Source: Holacanthus passer
Lineage: Eukaryota > Chordata > Actinopteri > Pomacanthidae
NCBI GenBank assembly: GCA_025331565.1
Contig: JAFREQ010000094.1
Span: forward strand, 186,001-250,000
Direction: 5' to 3'
Length of the DNA: 64,000 nucleotides
The first letter of the stretch is position 1, and the number at the start of each line of letters is the position of its first letter. Below, piece by piece: positions 51,601 through 59,790 of this stretch. Position numbers and translations under genes: made by a program. Below the pieces are notes generated by a model that saw only the letters and a list, made by a program, of their open reading frames with translations, was not told the origin of the DNA and searched no databases.

Positions 51601-54600
51601 ATGTCAAGGTCTCATGTCATGTGGCTTTCTACTGACTCCTGGTTTCATATATAACATATTTGCTGTTGGTTTGCTATTTCCCCTGAATGTACAAATGCTC
51701 TTGCATAGCTTTTATTTTTCGTTCTTTTCTTATTTTAGTTTTGTATACACCTCCTATTATTTACTTCGTACTTTCTCTTTTTATCGGTACTTACAGTGCT
51801 GCTGCAACAACCAAATTTTATCTTAAGGTTTACCTTATCTTTTTATCTTATCCTGATATGTGAGTAGCAACACATATAAAAATGCAGCATGTGTCAGAAT
51901 AATGTACATCTTTAAACAGAAGCGTTATCACCTCTTGTCAAACTTCTGCTCCCCAGTTGATTGATGTTACAGTATTCAAAATGGAAAATTTGTTTTATCT
52001 AAAACAGTATTTGACAGTTTTAAACATAACCATTGTACAGCGTCCTTGTTACTTGGGATTTTTTTCTTTTTGCAAACTTGTTTAAACCTTTATGTATTTT
52101 ATGGGTATAAACCTAATCCTTCCAGCCAACAGGCACTGTTAGGGTACAATAACCTCAGCATCAGTGTGCCATTATTATACATGAGTTAACTGGCAGTATA
52201 TTTATCAGTAAAACCTGTTATTTAGTACTAGTGTAAAAGTATCACTGTTTTATGTAAATACATGCAGTTGTTATATGAAGTATTAAAACACATAACAGTA
52301 TTCAGAATTCTTATTGTCTGGTTTGTAGCTTATGTTCAAGCAGGTTTTAAGAACAGACAAACACACACACGCCGCCTGTAACACACTCGCTCACCTGAAA
52401 CTCGTCAAAACACAGGAGGCAGGTTTCATTGCTGATCTCCATGGCAACCGGTGATATGGGGTCATAGGTGAACATTTTCCCGAGCCTTCGTTTTGGCAGG
52501 CTTTGTTTCCTCCGATGGATCCCTTTAAGCAGCACACAAACGTCAGACACATCTTAAAGCACACCTGCATCGGCAAACCCAGACCCAACGACAATACTGA
52601 GTGAAGCTGTAATTTCACCTGTATGCATAATGGCAGACAATTAGCAGGAAGAGCTTCAGGACAAACAGAGAGATAAATATAGGATCTCTGGCACACGAAG
52701 AGTCAGAAAACTTCCAGAAAGTCATGCGAGTCAACTTTCAGCAGTGAGCGTCATGGAGTGGGAGGATAATACTAACTTTTGTGGATGTCCAACATGAAGC
52801 CATTGAAGTGGACTCGCTTTTTACGAGTGTTTTCCACACGGGAGTAAAACATATCCATGAGCATGGTCTTCCCTGTGCCTGAAAGGGAGAGGGATTAAAG
52901 AAAAAGCAATTAATCTAACTTCTGTCCTGATCTCTTGTAGAGATTTAGCACAATGTGTATTTCTATGATAAAAAGACTTTCTCTATACGTGATCTTACCA
53001 ACATCTCCATAGATATAGAAGCCTCTGGGTGGTGGTGGTGGTGGTGGTGGAGCGGGTTCCTCCTTTGGGAGGAGAAGAGGAAAAATAAGGAAATGACTGG
53101 CGTATGTTTGTTATATTATTAAACATTTTACTAGCTGCTTGTCATCATGAACAATAATTAATTCACAACGGTCAACAATAAATGAATAGGGTTATTGAAA
53201 ATTAATGCATAGATGAATTCCTTATTAAAATCACAAAACGTTATAGCTGGTGACCTACATAAACTTTGTTATATTCATTACCACATAAGACTGAATCATG
53301 GTTTAATAAACAAAGTATGCTGAGGCATTAAGCCACCACTACAGTGTGAGGTTTCACATTCTCCAGACTAGCCCACTGCAGGGGAGGAAGACAAAGGGGA
53401 TCTAATCAACAAGACAAGCCAGGGTTCCCACGAAAGAAAAGCATCATCAGAGGAACAATGGGGGGATTTGTCAGACAAAACGGAGAGGACTGGATGAGGC
53501 TCCATACGAGATGGAGTGGACTTGTCTGTGCAGCCTGTTTAGCGCTGCTAATTGTGATACGGTACTGTTGCATTGAGGTGCTGCTGGAAGTCATTGTGCT
53601 GCCTGCCTCCTATCATCAAAAGGTCTTTGCTTCAAAAAAACGTTTTCTGTGTGACCAAGCTGAGAATATCAAGTAAAGCCAAATATCTCTAAAAAGGGCC
53701 CAAGCCATGTAAACGCATATGTCATCAGTTTAATCAATGACATGTAATGATAACTTGAACAAGTTTGTATAAAGGAGGACAGATGATAGATGTTTACATA
53801 AGGTTAGTCCATCTCCGTAACTGGGCAACGGCAAATAGCTTTGGAATTAACTCAGCACTGAATAGAAAGGTTTGTCCTCTTAAAATTTAATTTAGCAACT
53901 ATTTCATGGAGACGGTACTCAGTGTCCACTGCACTTGGTGTCCACCGCACAAGGAGCACTTGACTCTGGTAAATGCGGACAATGGCCAATTGAAAACTAA
54001 ATGAAAAAACAAACTTGTTACCCATCCTCTCTCTCTGCCCTCTCCCCACTCCTCCCCTCTACCCCCTTCATCCCTCCATCCCTGCACCCCTGCCTGTCCT
54101 GTGCTGGAGTGAAATACTGGAAGAGCAACAAGCCTTTCCTGTCTGCTCTGGCATAACAGCGTGTGACTTCTCCCTGACTTCCCAAGCTGCCCTCTGGCAT
54201 GGTGGGGTAATTGTCAGTGGTGGCTGGAAGCCATTCTGCCACGGCAGAGTGGAGAAGGACAAGGCTGTCCCTCAGTCACTCTGTCTAGCTGTGCTCTGTG
54301 GCCTTGTCTCACCTCCTGGAGGAGGATATAGACTGGCACATGAGTGGAAAGTTCACATGCGGGACATGGCTGCTTTGGCTTGGAGATGACTTCAGGAAAA
54401 CTGCTTTTGAACATGTTCATCCATAACCAGAGATACCATGTCTCTCACTAACCCGTTTAATAGAGAGGGAGCATCTCAGTTTGCTTTAAATGGCACAACT
54501 GTCCTGCTGGAGACCTACAATGTACAGGAGGACTCTATGATGCAGGTCTGACTTGAAGAGGGTAGCTCCCTCAAAACAATGGCCCATTGTTAGCCGACCA

Positions 54601-57105
54601 TCCGCAAAACCACGCCACATTGGGTCAATATTAAGTCAAGTGTACTCTCCTCACAGACTTGGTCAGTTAGTGAGGACAATGGCGGCACTTTCACAGAGAG
54701 AACAGACACCGAAAGGACAGTGGTATGACCTGATTCAAACCAGAATAATTGCATAAGTACTCCAGTCAGTGTGTATGTGTGTGTGTGAGAGACAGAGCAA
54801 GAAATAAGGTGCAAAAGGAGAGGGGGGCGGTGGTGTTGATAGCCTCACACCAAAGTATTTTTCAGAGTCCCGAATCAAAAGCAAAAAGGACAAGAATGGC
54901 CCAGACAATGGGGATCCCCTCATTACTGCATGGGGACGGTGAGAGAGTGAGAGGGGTGCCGGGACGGGCCCAGCGGGAGGTCTGCCCTGCTGCCTTCCAA
55001 AATCTCTGCCTAACCCTATGTGTCTGTGCCAGCCAACCAACAAAAAAAAAACTCCCACCACCAAATACTAGACAGTCAGCTCCCCTGACCTAAAAACAAC
55101 AACAGCCCCCTACATTACGCCGTTCCAAAACTCACATGCACAATACACTTCCCAGACCCCTACCCTCCCTTTGACCTGAGCCCCATGGCCAGCATCAGTG
55201 ATACAACTGGAGTACAGTGCAGTGGACTCTGTGAAGGCCCCCCATATGTTAGATGTCAATGGGGCTTTAGAACAGAATGAGAGTCCAGATGCCAGACTGT
55301 AAAAGGCTTTAAACAGATCCATGCTGCCATTTAAGTTGCAAAATGTGTCCAAAATTGCTCACTACTGGCGTTGGTGTTCCAATGTTTTATTTGAGTGTCA
55401 GAATCCTCTGAAAATTAGTAGTGTCTGCAGCACATACAGCACTAACCCAAAATCCAAAATGATGCAGAACTACCACTCAGCCAGTTCTGGTGCAAAATAA
55501 CTATGATTCAGAAGAGTCCAAAATCTCAAGTGACTCCTCACTATTGATTGTTATGCAGAAAACAGTGAATGGGGAATGATTTCAGAAATCCCATTGGTCT
55601 TGAGCATGAAGGGTAATTCCTGACTGGAGATAGTAGCTTGACAAAACAAAAGCCCAGTCAAAATGGTCCACCTACTATCTTTTCCTGAGCTTTCAACAGT
55701 ATCACATGGCCTGAACTGTATCTGCTTGACACACAAGTTCAGTAGCTGCTATCAAGGAAAAATCACAACAGCTACTAAATGTCCACAGATGCATCTCCAT
55801 GAAAACTGAGCTCCACCCACCTAAGCAACAGTCTTGTTGATTATACAGGCCTGGTAGACTTGAATACATTGGTGGAGTCTGCAAATTGAACATGCAAATA
55901 CTCCCTCTCCATGAACTATTACAAAGCTGTGAAAGAGGTGGAGTTCATTGAGTGAACTGAATTTTTATGCTTTATGCTAGTGACACATATTTATAGATTA
56001 ACTTTTAAAGTCAGAATGAAGTCACCCGGCCAATAGAAAACAAACTCGTTGTTCTGGAAAAATTTGAGAGGATGTGTTCAAAATACTTTGTTTATGAGCA
56101 TGTTTCATCTTGCTCTTTGTAGACAATGAAATTCAGCAAAATCTGAGTGAAACATCAGGAAACTGGTTACTTTTGCTGCCATTGTGCTTACATCTGTGGT
56201 GTGGTCTTCATCAGCTGGCTTCAAATTTTATGGAGACTGTGTACACAATCTAAATCACAACAAATCCATACAGACTTGATATAGTACTGTTTCGATAGAA
56301 TGTATGGGATTTATAACAACCTTGAAAAAAGAAATCTAAATTATGCTACTTGTATTTTGTAGGAGATAATTTGTCAGTATGAGGACAATCTAGTCTATTG
56401 AGGAAAGTTGAGGATTTCAGTATCCGACCATGTATTAATGTGTTATTACACTTCATGTCAGTTTACCTCAGCAGCAGATCCACCTTTGTTTACAGCTGAA
56501 GTAAAGTGCTGATCTTTTGGAAGTTGACTGTCATCTTTTGAGTTCAGCCTTAGTGGAGGTGGGTTCAGGTACACACTGTTGCTGTAGGTCTTCAGGGTGT
56601 GCTGCAGCTGAGCCAGCTGCCGGAGAACATCTCTCTGCTGAGCATCTTTCCTCAGGGAGCCACACTGAACCAGGCGATCATAGTGTCCAATAGTTTCTCT
56701 GAAGGCACTAATATCTGCTGCTGGAGGCTCAGAGGAGCAGGAGGATGCAGATGAAGTGCATGCCCTCCAACTCGTGTAACCTTGAAGCATTACAGCAAAA
56801 GTAATGTGTGTTAGTCACCCAAAGCTTGCAGAAAAGCCTTGATTCTTCTACATGCATTGAAACCTGGATCAGATAGAGAAGTGTAATCTAGAGGTTATGT
56901 GTGTGCAGCCAGCAAAGACAGGTTATAACACAGGTTATAACACACACAACCTGAAGACCATTAACTACAACATGACAGAGAGACACTTACCTTTTCCGGT
57001 GTAAGTGGCTGACAGACAGAAAACTGTTTTTGAGGTCAGAACGGTGTCTTTAAGCAAAAATCTTATTGAGCATCTGGCAGCAGCAGGGACCGTGTGAGCC
57101 GCCAT
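32410..57105 (-). CDS. afg1l: AFG1-like mitochondrial AAA+ ATPase, complete gene in 13 coding exons
   Basis: AFG1L (LACE1) is a mitochondrial inner-membrane-associated P-loop ATPase of the AFG1 family. In other vertebrates it is linked to turnover of nuclear-encoded complex IV subunits. The spliced model has exons 57105-56991, 56780-56467, 53062-52999, 52878-52777, 52522-52395, 48372-48273, 45218-45160, 36860-36778, 36022-35952, 35265-35171, 34178-34038, 33254-33147 and 32556-32410. All introns are GT-AG, phases agree at every junction, and the product is 508 residues with a TAA stop. The N-terminus (1 to about 45) is Arg/Ser/Thr/Ala-rich without acidic residues before Asp20, fitting a mitochondrial presequence. 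A helical segment at 71-104 contains HYDRLV. Walker A is GDVGTGKT (162-169), Walker B is LLCFDEFQ (234-241), and VVVVATSNR (263-271) is the sensor-like strand. The C-terminus keeps the family block AEEEIFAFQRT. The protein is longer than the human one (about 481 as I recall), mainly through a low-complexity linker at 105-155. It is divergent from snx3. Confidence 0.95.
32557..33146 (-). other. afg1l intron 12
   Basis: 590 bp with a GTAAAA donor and CTCTTCAG acceptor. It contains a (TG)17 microsatellite and nothing else recognised. Confidence 0.85.
32705..32738. repeat. (TG)17 microsatellite
   Basis: Seventeen TG units in afg1l intron 12. Confidence 0.95.
33147..33254 (-). CDS. afg1l: afg1l coding exon 12
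   Basis: 108 nt, residues 425-460. The acceptor is CCTCACAG|GTG and the donor AGCGGG|GTAAAA. It encodes VRVVLLAAAPVDRLFVHTGG and LDDLGLSG, equivalent to the family VRIIC-A-P...LF and LMDDLGLS segments. Confidence 0.92.
33255..34037 (-). other. afg1l intron 11
   Basis: 783 bp, AT-rich, with T/A homopolymer-rich sequence near 33680-33730. No gene or repeat family was recognised. Confidence 0.85.
34038..34178 (-). CDS. afg1l: afg1l coding exon 11
   Basis: 141 nt, residues 378-424. The acceptor is TTTCCAG|GCT and the donor AACAAG|GTATCT. It encodes ALGASDYLEMAQLFDTVF, then RRFTTLIDNFYDNK. The GASDYLE and RF-TLIDNFYD blocks are hallmark C-terminal AFG1 motifs. Confidence 0.95.
34179..35170 (-). 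other. afg1l intron 10
   Basis: 992 bp, noncoding; a short TG-rich run lies at about 34720-34745. Nothing else is seen. Confidence 0.85.
35171..35265 (-). CDS. afg1l: afg1l coding exon 10
   Basis: 95 nt, residues 346-377. The acceptor is GTTACAG|GC and the donor GGCAGA|GTGAGT. It encodes PRVLTVLGRDVTLEKTCG and IADCTFDELCGR, matching the conserved CGT/SVADCTFEELC block. Confidence 0.94.
35266..35951 (-). other. afg1l intron 9
   Basis: 686 bp, AT-rich noncoding, with a short CA run next to exon 10 (35281-35297). Confidence 0.85.
35952..36022 (-). CDS. afg1l: afg1l coding exon 9
   Basis: 71 nt, completing residue 322 and reaching 345 plus one base. The acceptor is TTGTTCAG|CT and the donor GAGCG|GTAAGA. 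It encodes SGEPGAEAFLDALFEELA, a divergent but length-conserved match to the family segment around a FDELA-like motif. The acceptor was chosen because it is the one that keeps the frame to the neighbouring exons. Confidence 0.88.
36023..36777 (-). other. afg1l intron 8
   Basis: 755 bp, noncoding, with a (TG)10 microsatellite at 36394-36413 and TG-rich sequence near 36237-36270. Confidence 0.85.
36394..36413. repeat. (TG)10 microsatellite
   Basis: Ten TG units. Confidence 0.9.
36778..36860 (-). CDS. afg1l: afg1l coding exon 8
   Basis: 83 nt, residues 295-321 plus two bases. The acceptor is TGTGCAG|GAG and the donor TACCT|GTAAGA. It encodes EHCRSICLDSGIDYRRL and AAAGKLYYL, matching the LDSGIDYR...GKLYYL block of vertebrate AFG1L. 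Confidence 0.94.
38597..38619. repeat. (CTC)n trinucleotide run
   Basis: About seven CCT/CTC units. Confidence 0.8.
38740..38996. mobile_element. ATTAATCG-type teleost repeat, copy 3
   Basis: ATTAATCAATTAAATGATCA, then TTTGTTGGACAAAACAAGAA and AACGATTGATCAATTAATGA; the same order of landmarks as the other copies. Confidence 0.6.
39290..39618. mobile_element. ATTAATCG-type teleost repeat, copy 4
   Basis: It contains GACTAATAGTCATTTATCAA, GAACTGTTGGTTGGACAAAA, CAAGAAATCTGAAGATGTCA and GGGCATTTTTCATTGTTTTC, ending CAATCATTAGCTGCAGCCCT. It is the best preserved 3' end of the family in the window. Confidence 0.65.
40148..40345 (+). repeat. purine-rich tract with G-quadruplex-type core
   Basis: Nearly all-purine plus strand. 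The core at 40181-40220 has five or more runs of three to six G with short loops. A second A/G run follows at about 40270-40340. The plus strand is the template strand for afg1l. Confidence 0.65.
41510..41685 (+). mobile_element. LINE/SINE-type 3' tail with (AATCT)n
   Basis: CACTTCTGGTTAGATGCTAA, ACTGCATTTCATTGCAGTGT, GACAATAAAGTTGAATCTAA and then repeated ATCTAAT units. I recognise this as a widespread teleost non-LTR tail; the upstream part is lost. An AATAAAG-type signal is part of the tail. Confidence 0.65.
41795..41845. repeat. short repeat fragment
   Basis: GTGAAGCACTTTGAATTTCG followed by CTATAAA resembles the end of a common fish repeat. It is too short to assign. Confidence 0.35.
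43425..43449. repeat. T(25) homopolymer
   Basis: Twenty-five uninterrupted T. No retroposon body is attached. Confidence 0.9.
44028..44043. repeat. short (AT)8 run
   Basis: About eight AT units after ACATACATATATGAATGT. Confidence 0.85.
45160..45218 (-). CDS. afg1l: afg1l coding exon 7
   Basis: 59 nt, residues 275-294. The acceptor is CTTTCAG|AT and the donor CTGAAG|GTAGAG. It encodes DLYKNGLQRDTFLPFIDVLK, the conserved DLYKNGLQR block after the sensor strand. Arg283 is a candidate trans-acting arginine by position, which is an inference only. Confidence 0.95.
45219..48272 (-). other. afg1l intron 6
   Basis: 3.05 kb. It contains the full-length MITE at 45766-46325; the rest is AT-rich with no gene recognised. 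Confidence 0.8.
45766..46325. mobile_element. full-length MITE with terminal inverted repeats
   Basis: The left end reads AAAGGGACAGTTCAATATTT, the right end (reverse complement) TTAAAGGAACAGTGACATTT; both continue with TTTCTTGC-type sequence, giving imperfect inverted repeats of about 50 bp over a 560-bp element. The interior has TTAGCATAGCTTAGCAC and GACTATTTCTTGGCTGGGGG. There is no open frame for a transposase, so it is nonautonomous. Partial relatives occur near 6.9, 18.7, 20.6 and 21.8 kb. Confidence 0.75.
48273..48372 (-). CDS. afg1l: afg1l coding exon 6 (sensor strand)
   Basis: 100 nt, residues 242-274 plus one base. The acceptor is CTGTCAG|GTG and the donor GATG|GTACGA. It encodes VTDVADAMILKQLFETLF and GVVVVATSNRPPD. 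The ATSNRPP block is the sensor-type asparagine strand of the AAA+ core and is nearly invariant in AFG1 proteins. Confidence 0.95.
48571..48614. repeat. (CA)22 microsatellite
   Basis: Twenty-two uninterrupted CA units, 200 bp from afg1l exon 6. Confidence 0.95.
51770..51851 (+). mobile_element. decayed LINE-type 3' tail
   Basis: CAGTGCTGCTGCAACAACCA, then AATTTTATCTTAAGG and TTATCTTTTTATCTTATC. It resembles a fish non-LTR tail followed by a degenerate TTATC repeat. Confidence 0.5.
52395..52522 (-). CDS. afg1l: afg1l coding exon 5 (Walker B)
   Basis: 128 nt, residues 199-241. The acceptor is CTTAAAG|GG and the donor TTTCAG|GTGAGC. It contains IHRRKQSLPKRR, YDPISPVAMEIS and the Walker B strand LLCFDEFQ, with Asp238 and Glu239 as the metal-binding and catalytic acidic pair. 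Confidence 0.95.
52777..52878 (-). CDS. afg1l: afg1l coding exon 4 (Walker A)
   Basis: 102 nt. The acceptor is CTTTCAG|GC and the donor AAAA|GTTAGT. It completes G-TGKT of Walker A (Lys168 and Thr169 are the nucleotide- and magnesium-binding residues), then MLMDMFYSRVE and KKRVHFNGFMLDIHK, all diagnostic of AFG1-family ATPases. Confidence 0.94.
52999..53062 (-). CDS. afg1l: afg1l coding exon 3 (polyproline and start of Walker A)
   Basis: 64 nt, residues 144-164 plus one base. The acceptor is CCCAAAG|GAG and the donor GTTG|GTAAGA. It encodes EEPA, then eight consecutive prolines (mostly CCA codons; a GGT/TGG repeat on the plus strand), then RGFYIYGDV, which leads into the Walker A loop. Human has only a couple of prolines at this place, so the run is a lineage-specific trinucleotide expansion. 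Confidence 0.92.
53063..56466 (-). other. afg1l intron 2
   Basis: 3.4 kb. It has a pyrimidine-rich patch (about 54018-54090), a short TG run near 54771-54786 and a repeat-like segment at about 55540-55960. A 124-codon open frame at 54015-54389 is not supported as a gene. Confidence 0.75.
55540..55960. repeat. diverged teleost interspersed repeat
   Basis: GCTTTCAACAGTATCACATG and ACAAAACAAAAGCCCAGTCA resemble the foldback element at 59475-59720 (which has GTTTTCAACTGTATCACATG) and repeats I associate with fish genomes. Ends are not defined. Confidence 0.4.
56467..56780 (-). CDS. afg1l: afg1l coding exon 2 (N-terminal helical region and linker)
   Basis: 314 nt, residues 39-143. The acceptor is CTTCAAG|GT and the donor GAG|GTAAAC. 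It contains HYDRLVQCGSLRKD followed by a helical QRDVLRQLAQLQHTLKTY segment, matching the conserved region before the ATPase core. The end of the exon (about 105-143) is a poorly conserved Ser/Lys/Asp/Gly-rich linker. Confidence 0.9.
56991..57105 (-). CDS. afg1l: afg1l coding exon 1 (presequence)
   Basis: 115 nt, codons 1-38 plus one base. It begins MAAHTVPAAARCSIRFLLK and ends at an AAAAG|GTAAGT donor. The basic, Ser/Thr-containing, amphipathic-looking start is what a mitochondrial matrix-targeting sequence should look like. The ATG (57105-57103) is chosen because it is the first in the exon and gives a family-like N-terminus. Confidence 0.88.
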
Positions 57106-57581
57106 GATGTTTCAAAACACGAAAACTTTATTGAGATTCATATTGGCACACATAAAAACGCCTGACACGAGCATAAAAGGGAATTAACCGTGACAAGAAA
57201 TGGATTTCATCAGATGCAACAAATGTTTTATTTCTTTATATGTAAGCTTGCAAATAAAGGAAACAAACTTGTGCAATTTTAGACTTATATAGATCTTTGT
57301 TGTTTATATGACTAGATTATATGATTGTTTATTAATATGATGAAATATTCTATAATTGTTCTATTTAATTTTTTAATAACAAATATTTTTTTGAGCATTA
57401 AATCCTGAGCACTTCAAGAATAATGGACGTATTGCATTTTAGCGGCAATTACTTTGTATTGTTAAGTGTCATTAGTCATGATTATACAAATAAAATGATA
57501 AAAATTTTGTCTATCGTTCAAAGAGGTGATTATGGTCAATGTGCCCGCTGGTGGGTTGTAAACAAACCGCGCAGCAGGTGG

Positions 57582-57619
57582 CCGATCAGAGTCAGCTGAA
57601 CCTCAGCTGATCGGAAGTG
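57582..57619. promoter_or_regulatory. palindromic E-box pair inside a larger inverted repeat, with ETS-type site
   Basis: CCGATCAG (57582-57589) and its reverse complement CTGATCGG (57607-57614) flank two identical palindromes TCAGCTGA (57592-57599 and 57603-57610), each centred on the E-box CAGCTG. The right edge runs into CGGAAGTG (57612-57619), an ETS/GABPA-type core common in TATA-less and mitochondrial-gene promoters. The motifs are direct observations; their use is inferred from position between two divergent genes. Confidence 0.5.
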
Positions 57620-57844
57620 CAGCGACAGCGCAACACCGGAACCTGGGTGATTCGCCTTCAACATAAAAGTTACGATTACACTTTTTGGGTTTGTAAAAGA
57701 TAAAGCCGTGTCTAAAAGCGTGAATATGAACATATATCATCATTAAATACAGACACCCCCTAAAATGCTGCCTTTTATTCACTGTATGTTTTATTAGGTG
57801 GACACAACAGTCACCAAATGTTTTATTTTGAATGTTACCACAGG

Positions 57845-57874
57845 AATGTACAGGGTTGTACTGTGGCTAACTTA
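57845..57874 (+). other. short upstream ORF in the presumed snx3 leader
   Basis: ATG at 57845 opens a 9-codon frame ending in TAA (57872-57874), 35 nt before the snx3 ATG. It matters only if transcription starts upstream of it, which the sequence does not show. Confidence 0.3.
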
Positions 57875-57909
57875 ACACTACCACTAGCCGCAAGAAGGAC
57901 AGGAGAGAA

Positions 57910-58071
57910 ATGGATGATACCATAGCTGACACAAGAAGGCTCTTCACCAAGCCTCAGAACTTAAATGACGCTTATGGACCCCCGAGTAATTTTCTAGAGA
58001 TTGATGTGAGCAACCCCGAGACCATCGGGGTGGGCAGGGGCAGATACACCACGTATGAAGTCAGACTGAAG
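57910..58071 (+). CDS. snx3: Sorting nexin 3, first coding exon (partial gene)
   Basis: Encodes residues 1-54 of SNX3, an endosomal PX-domain protein that binds PI3P and recruits retromer for cargo recycling such as Wntless and the transferrin receptor. It reads MDDTIADTRRLF, then KPQNLNDAYGPPSNFLEIDV, then VGVGRGRYTTYEVRLK, and stops at AAG|GTGAGC (donor from 58072). Exon length (54 codons) matches my recollection of human SNX3. It is closer to SNX3 than to its paralogue SNX12, because it has KPQNLNDAYG rather than SKPQDLTDAYG and GRGR rather than GRAR. The PI3P-binding basic residues and most of the PX fold are in later exons beyond the window. The ATG at 57910 follows GGAGAGAA and gives the family start. 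Its promoter side faces afg1l, 804 bp away. Confidence 0.96.
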
Positions 58072-59474
58072 GTGAGCCTGGACTAACGAGTGCTAATGAC
58101 GTTAGCTTTTAAGCTAGCATTACCTAAGCTAAGAAACGTCTTTTCCGTAGTCAAAGAAAGTTATGACTCCTTGACATCAGGATTGCCACAGTCAAAAAGA
58201 CTTGCACACAATTACAGAGTTGATATTTAAAAGTGTGAATGACTAGTTTAAAGCAGTAAGGCGTTATTTGCGAAACGAGTTAGCTAATGCTAGCTAGCAA
58301 TCTTGTAACACTCGTCAAAACTAGCTAGCACTGGTTAGCTAGCTGACATTAACGAATTAACACTAATGACCGATGTTAGCACTGAGCCGCAGTTATTTGA
58401 CTAAATATTAGTTAATACATCATCATGAGATTTTGTCCATACGAACAAGTACAGTGAACCTACTAATGTTTCCCTTAGCTGTAACTGTTAGCTGCTAACT
58501 GCTCTACTAATGAAGGGAATTTGTTTACATTAGCCTCAAGTGTTTGTTCCTGTGTTGTGCTTCCTCAGCTGTTTGAACTATTCACGCAAGGCATATGCTT
58601 ACAGATATGTTGGGATTACATATCCTCTGTATTAAGATGAGTAAAAGATGTTCAAATGACTCCTTCAAAAAGTTAAAACCTTCCTGAACAGTTCAGATTT
58701 GAACTTCAGCCACACCCCATTTTCTGACTGCATAGAATAGATAACAGCTTTGGTCACACTTTGCGACACAATGACCAAACTAACGTGGACAGGCCTGTAT
58801 GACCAAATGCTCAGCTCTCTCCTTCCATATTCATATCAAATTATTATATTATGTAATATTACTTTAGTGGTAAATATTGGTTGGTTTGTGAATACTTTAG
58901 TTCGTAGCTTTCGTGTCTTGAGTGATTACTCATCAAAAATCCACCCAAAGTAGTAAATTCCAGTACTTGTCCAAGGAGAAACACAATTCAGCAAATCGGC
59001 TTCTGTGGAACTGTAGACAGGATGCACCAAGCTGCCTGCTCCTCTCCAGTCTCGCCCACCACCCCCCCACAACACATTTCCTTCCTCCTACTCTACCGAA
59101 GAACTTGTAGAGGAGAACAAATGCTTTTCTTCTTAGACAATTCCTGCCATGAACTGATTAACAAGTTGGAATTTTTTCTAAATGCATGTGTAAAGAAACA
59201 TGTAAGATTGTTGAATCTAAATTCTAGTTAATTGTGATATATTAGACTATTGGTTCATGCTGACCAGAAATCTGGCATTATTAAGCAATCTGTGAAGAGA
59301 GTAACGGTTAGACAATCTCAGCTGTTGCGAAATTCAGATCCTGTGTCATATGCATTTTTCTCTGTCACAGACATACTCATTCAAAATCATCAAGCTGAAT
59401 CAGCCAAAAAAAATACTTCAGTTAACTTTTGAGCAATGTCGACATTGTCGACAGTGATGATACTAGAAACGATT

Positions 59475-59720
59475 CCCCAGTCACCCACTTGTTCTGGAGT
59501 TTTCAACTGTATCACATGGTCTTCATCAGCAGATGGATTTTGTTCAGCTGTCATCAAAGTGTAGATGTTGAAACGTGGCCAGTGGATGCAAAATCCTAGA
59601 GGCACTCAGAACAATGGAAAGTTTGAACATCTAGAGTTCACTAACAACTGCTGATGGAGACCATGTGATATGGTCGAAAGCTTCAGAACAAGCAACTTGG
59701 AGGTTCTTGAACTGAAATTT
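59475..59720. mobile_element. foldback (long imperfect inverted repeat) element
   Basis: The left arm (about 59486-59575) contains ACTTGTTCTGGAGTTTTCAA and ATCACATGGTCTTCATCAGC. The complement of the right arm (about 59622-59695) contains GCTTGTTCTGAAGCTTTCGA and ATCACATGGTCTCCATCAGC, and both arms run inward to TAGATGTT-AAAC. Arms of about 80-90 bp with a loop of about 45 bp make it a hairpin-type MITE. There is no coding capacity. Confidence 0.7.
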
Positions 59721-59790
59721 TTTCAGCTGCTGTTTATGAGGTTTAGAATGATTAAACTTTGTTTCAGCTCTCAGTTACAATATGATCAGG

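Larger units (their letters stand above)
48373..52394 (-). other. afg1l intron 5
   Basis: 4.0 kb. It has a (CA)22 microsatellite, a non-repetitive block rich in TAAT/ATTA motifs (about 50010-50460), pyrimidine-rich patches (about 50221-50280 and 50545-50660) and a decayed LINE-type tail near 51.8 kb. No gene is recognised. Confidence 0.75.
57106..57909. promoter_or_regulatory. divergent afg1l/snx3 promoter region and 5' leaders
   Basis: These 804 bp separate the two start codons, which point away from each other, so the region must hold both promoters or one shared promoter. The half near afg1l is AT-rich (57190-57500). The middle (about 57540-57660) is richer in GC and CpG and carries the palindromic cluster and ETS site annotated separately. 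No clear TATA box is visible beside either gene. Transcription starts cannot be fixed from sequence alone. Confidence 0.7.

Noticed and set aside
54015..54389. 124-codon plus-strand open frame in afg1l intron 2
   Set aside because: Proline-rich start from a pyrimidine tract; no family signature.
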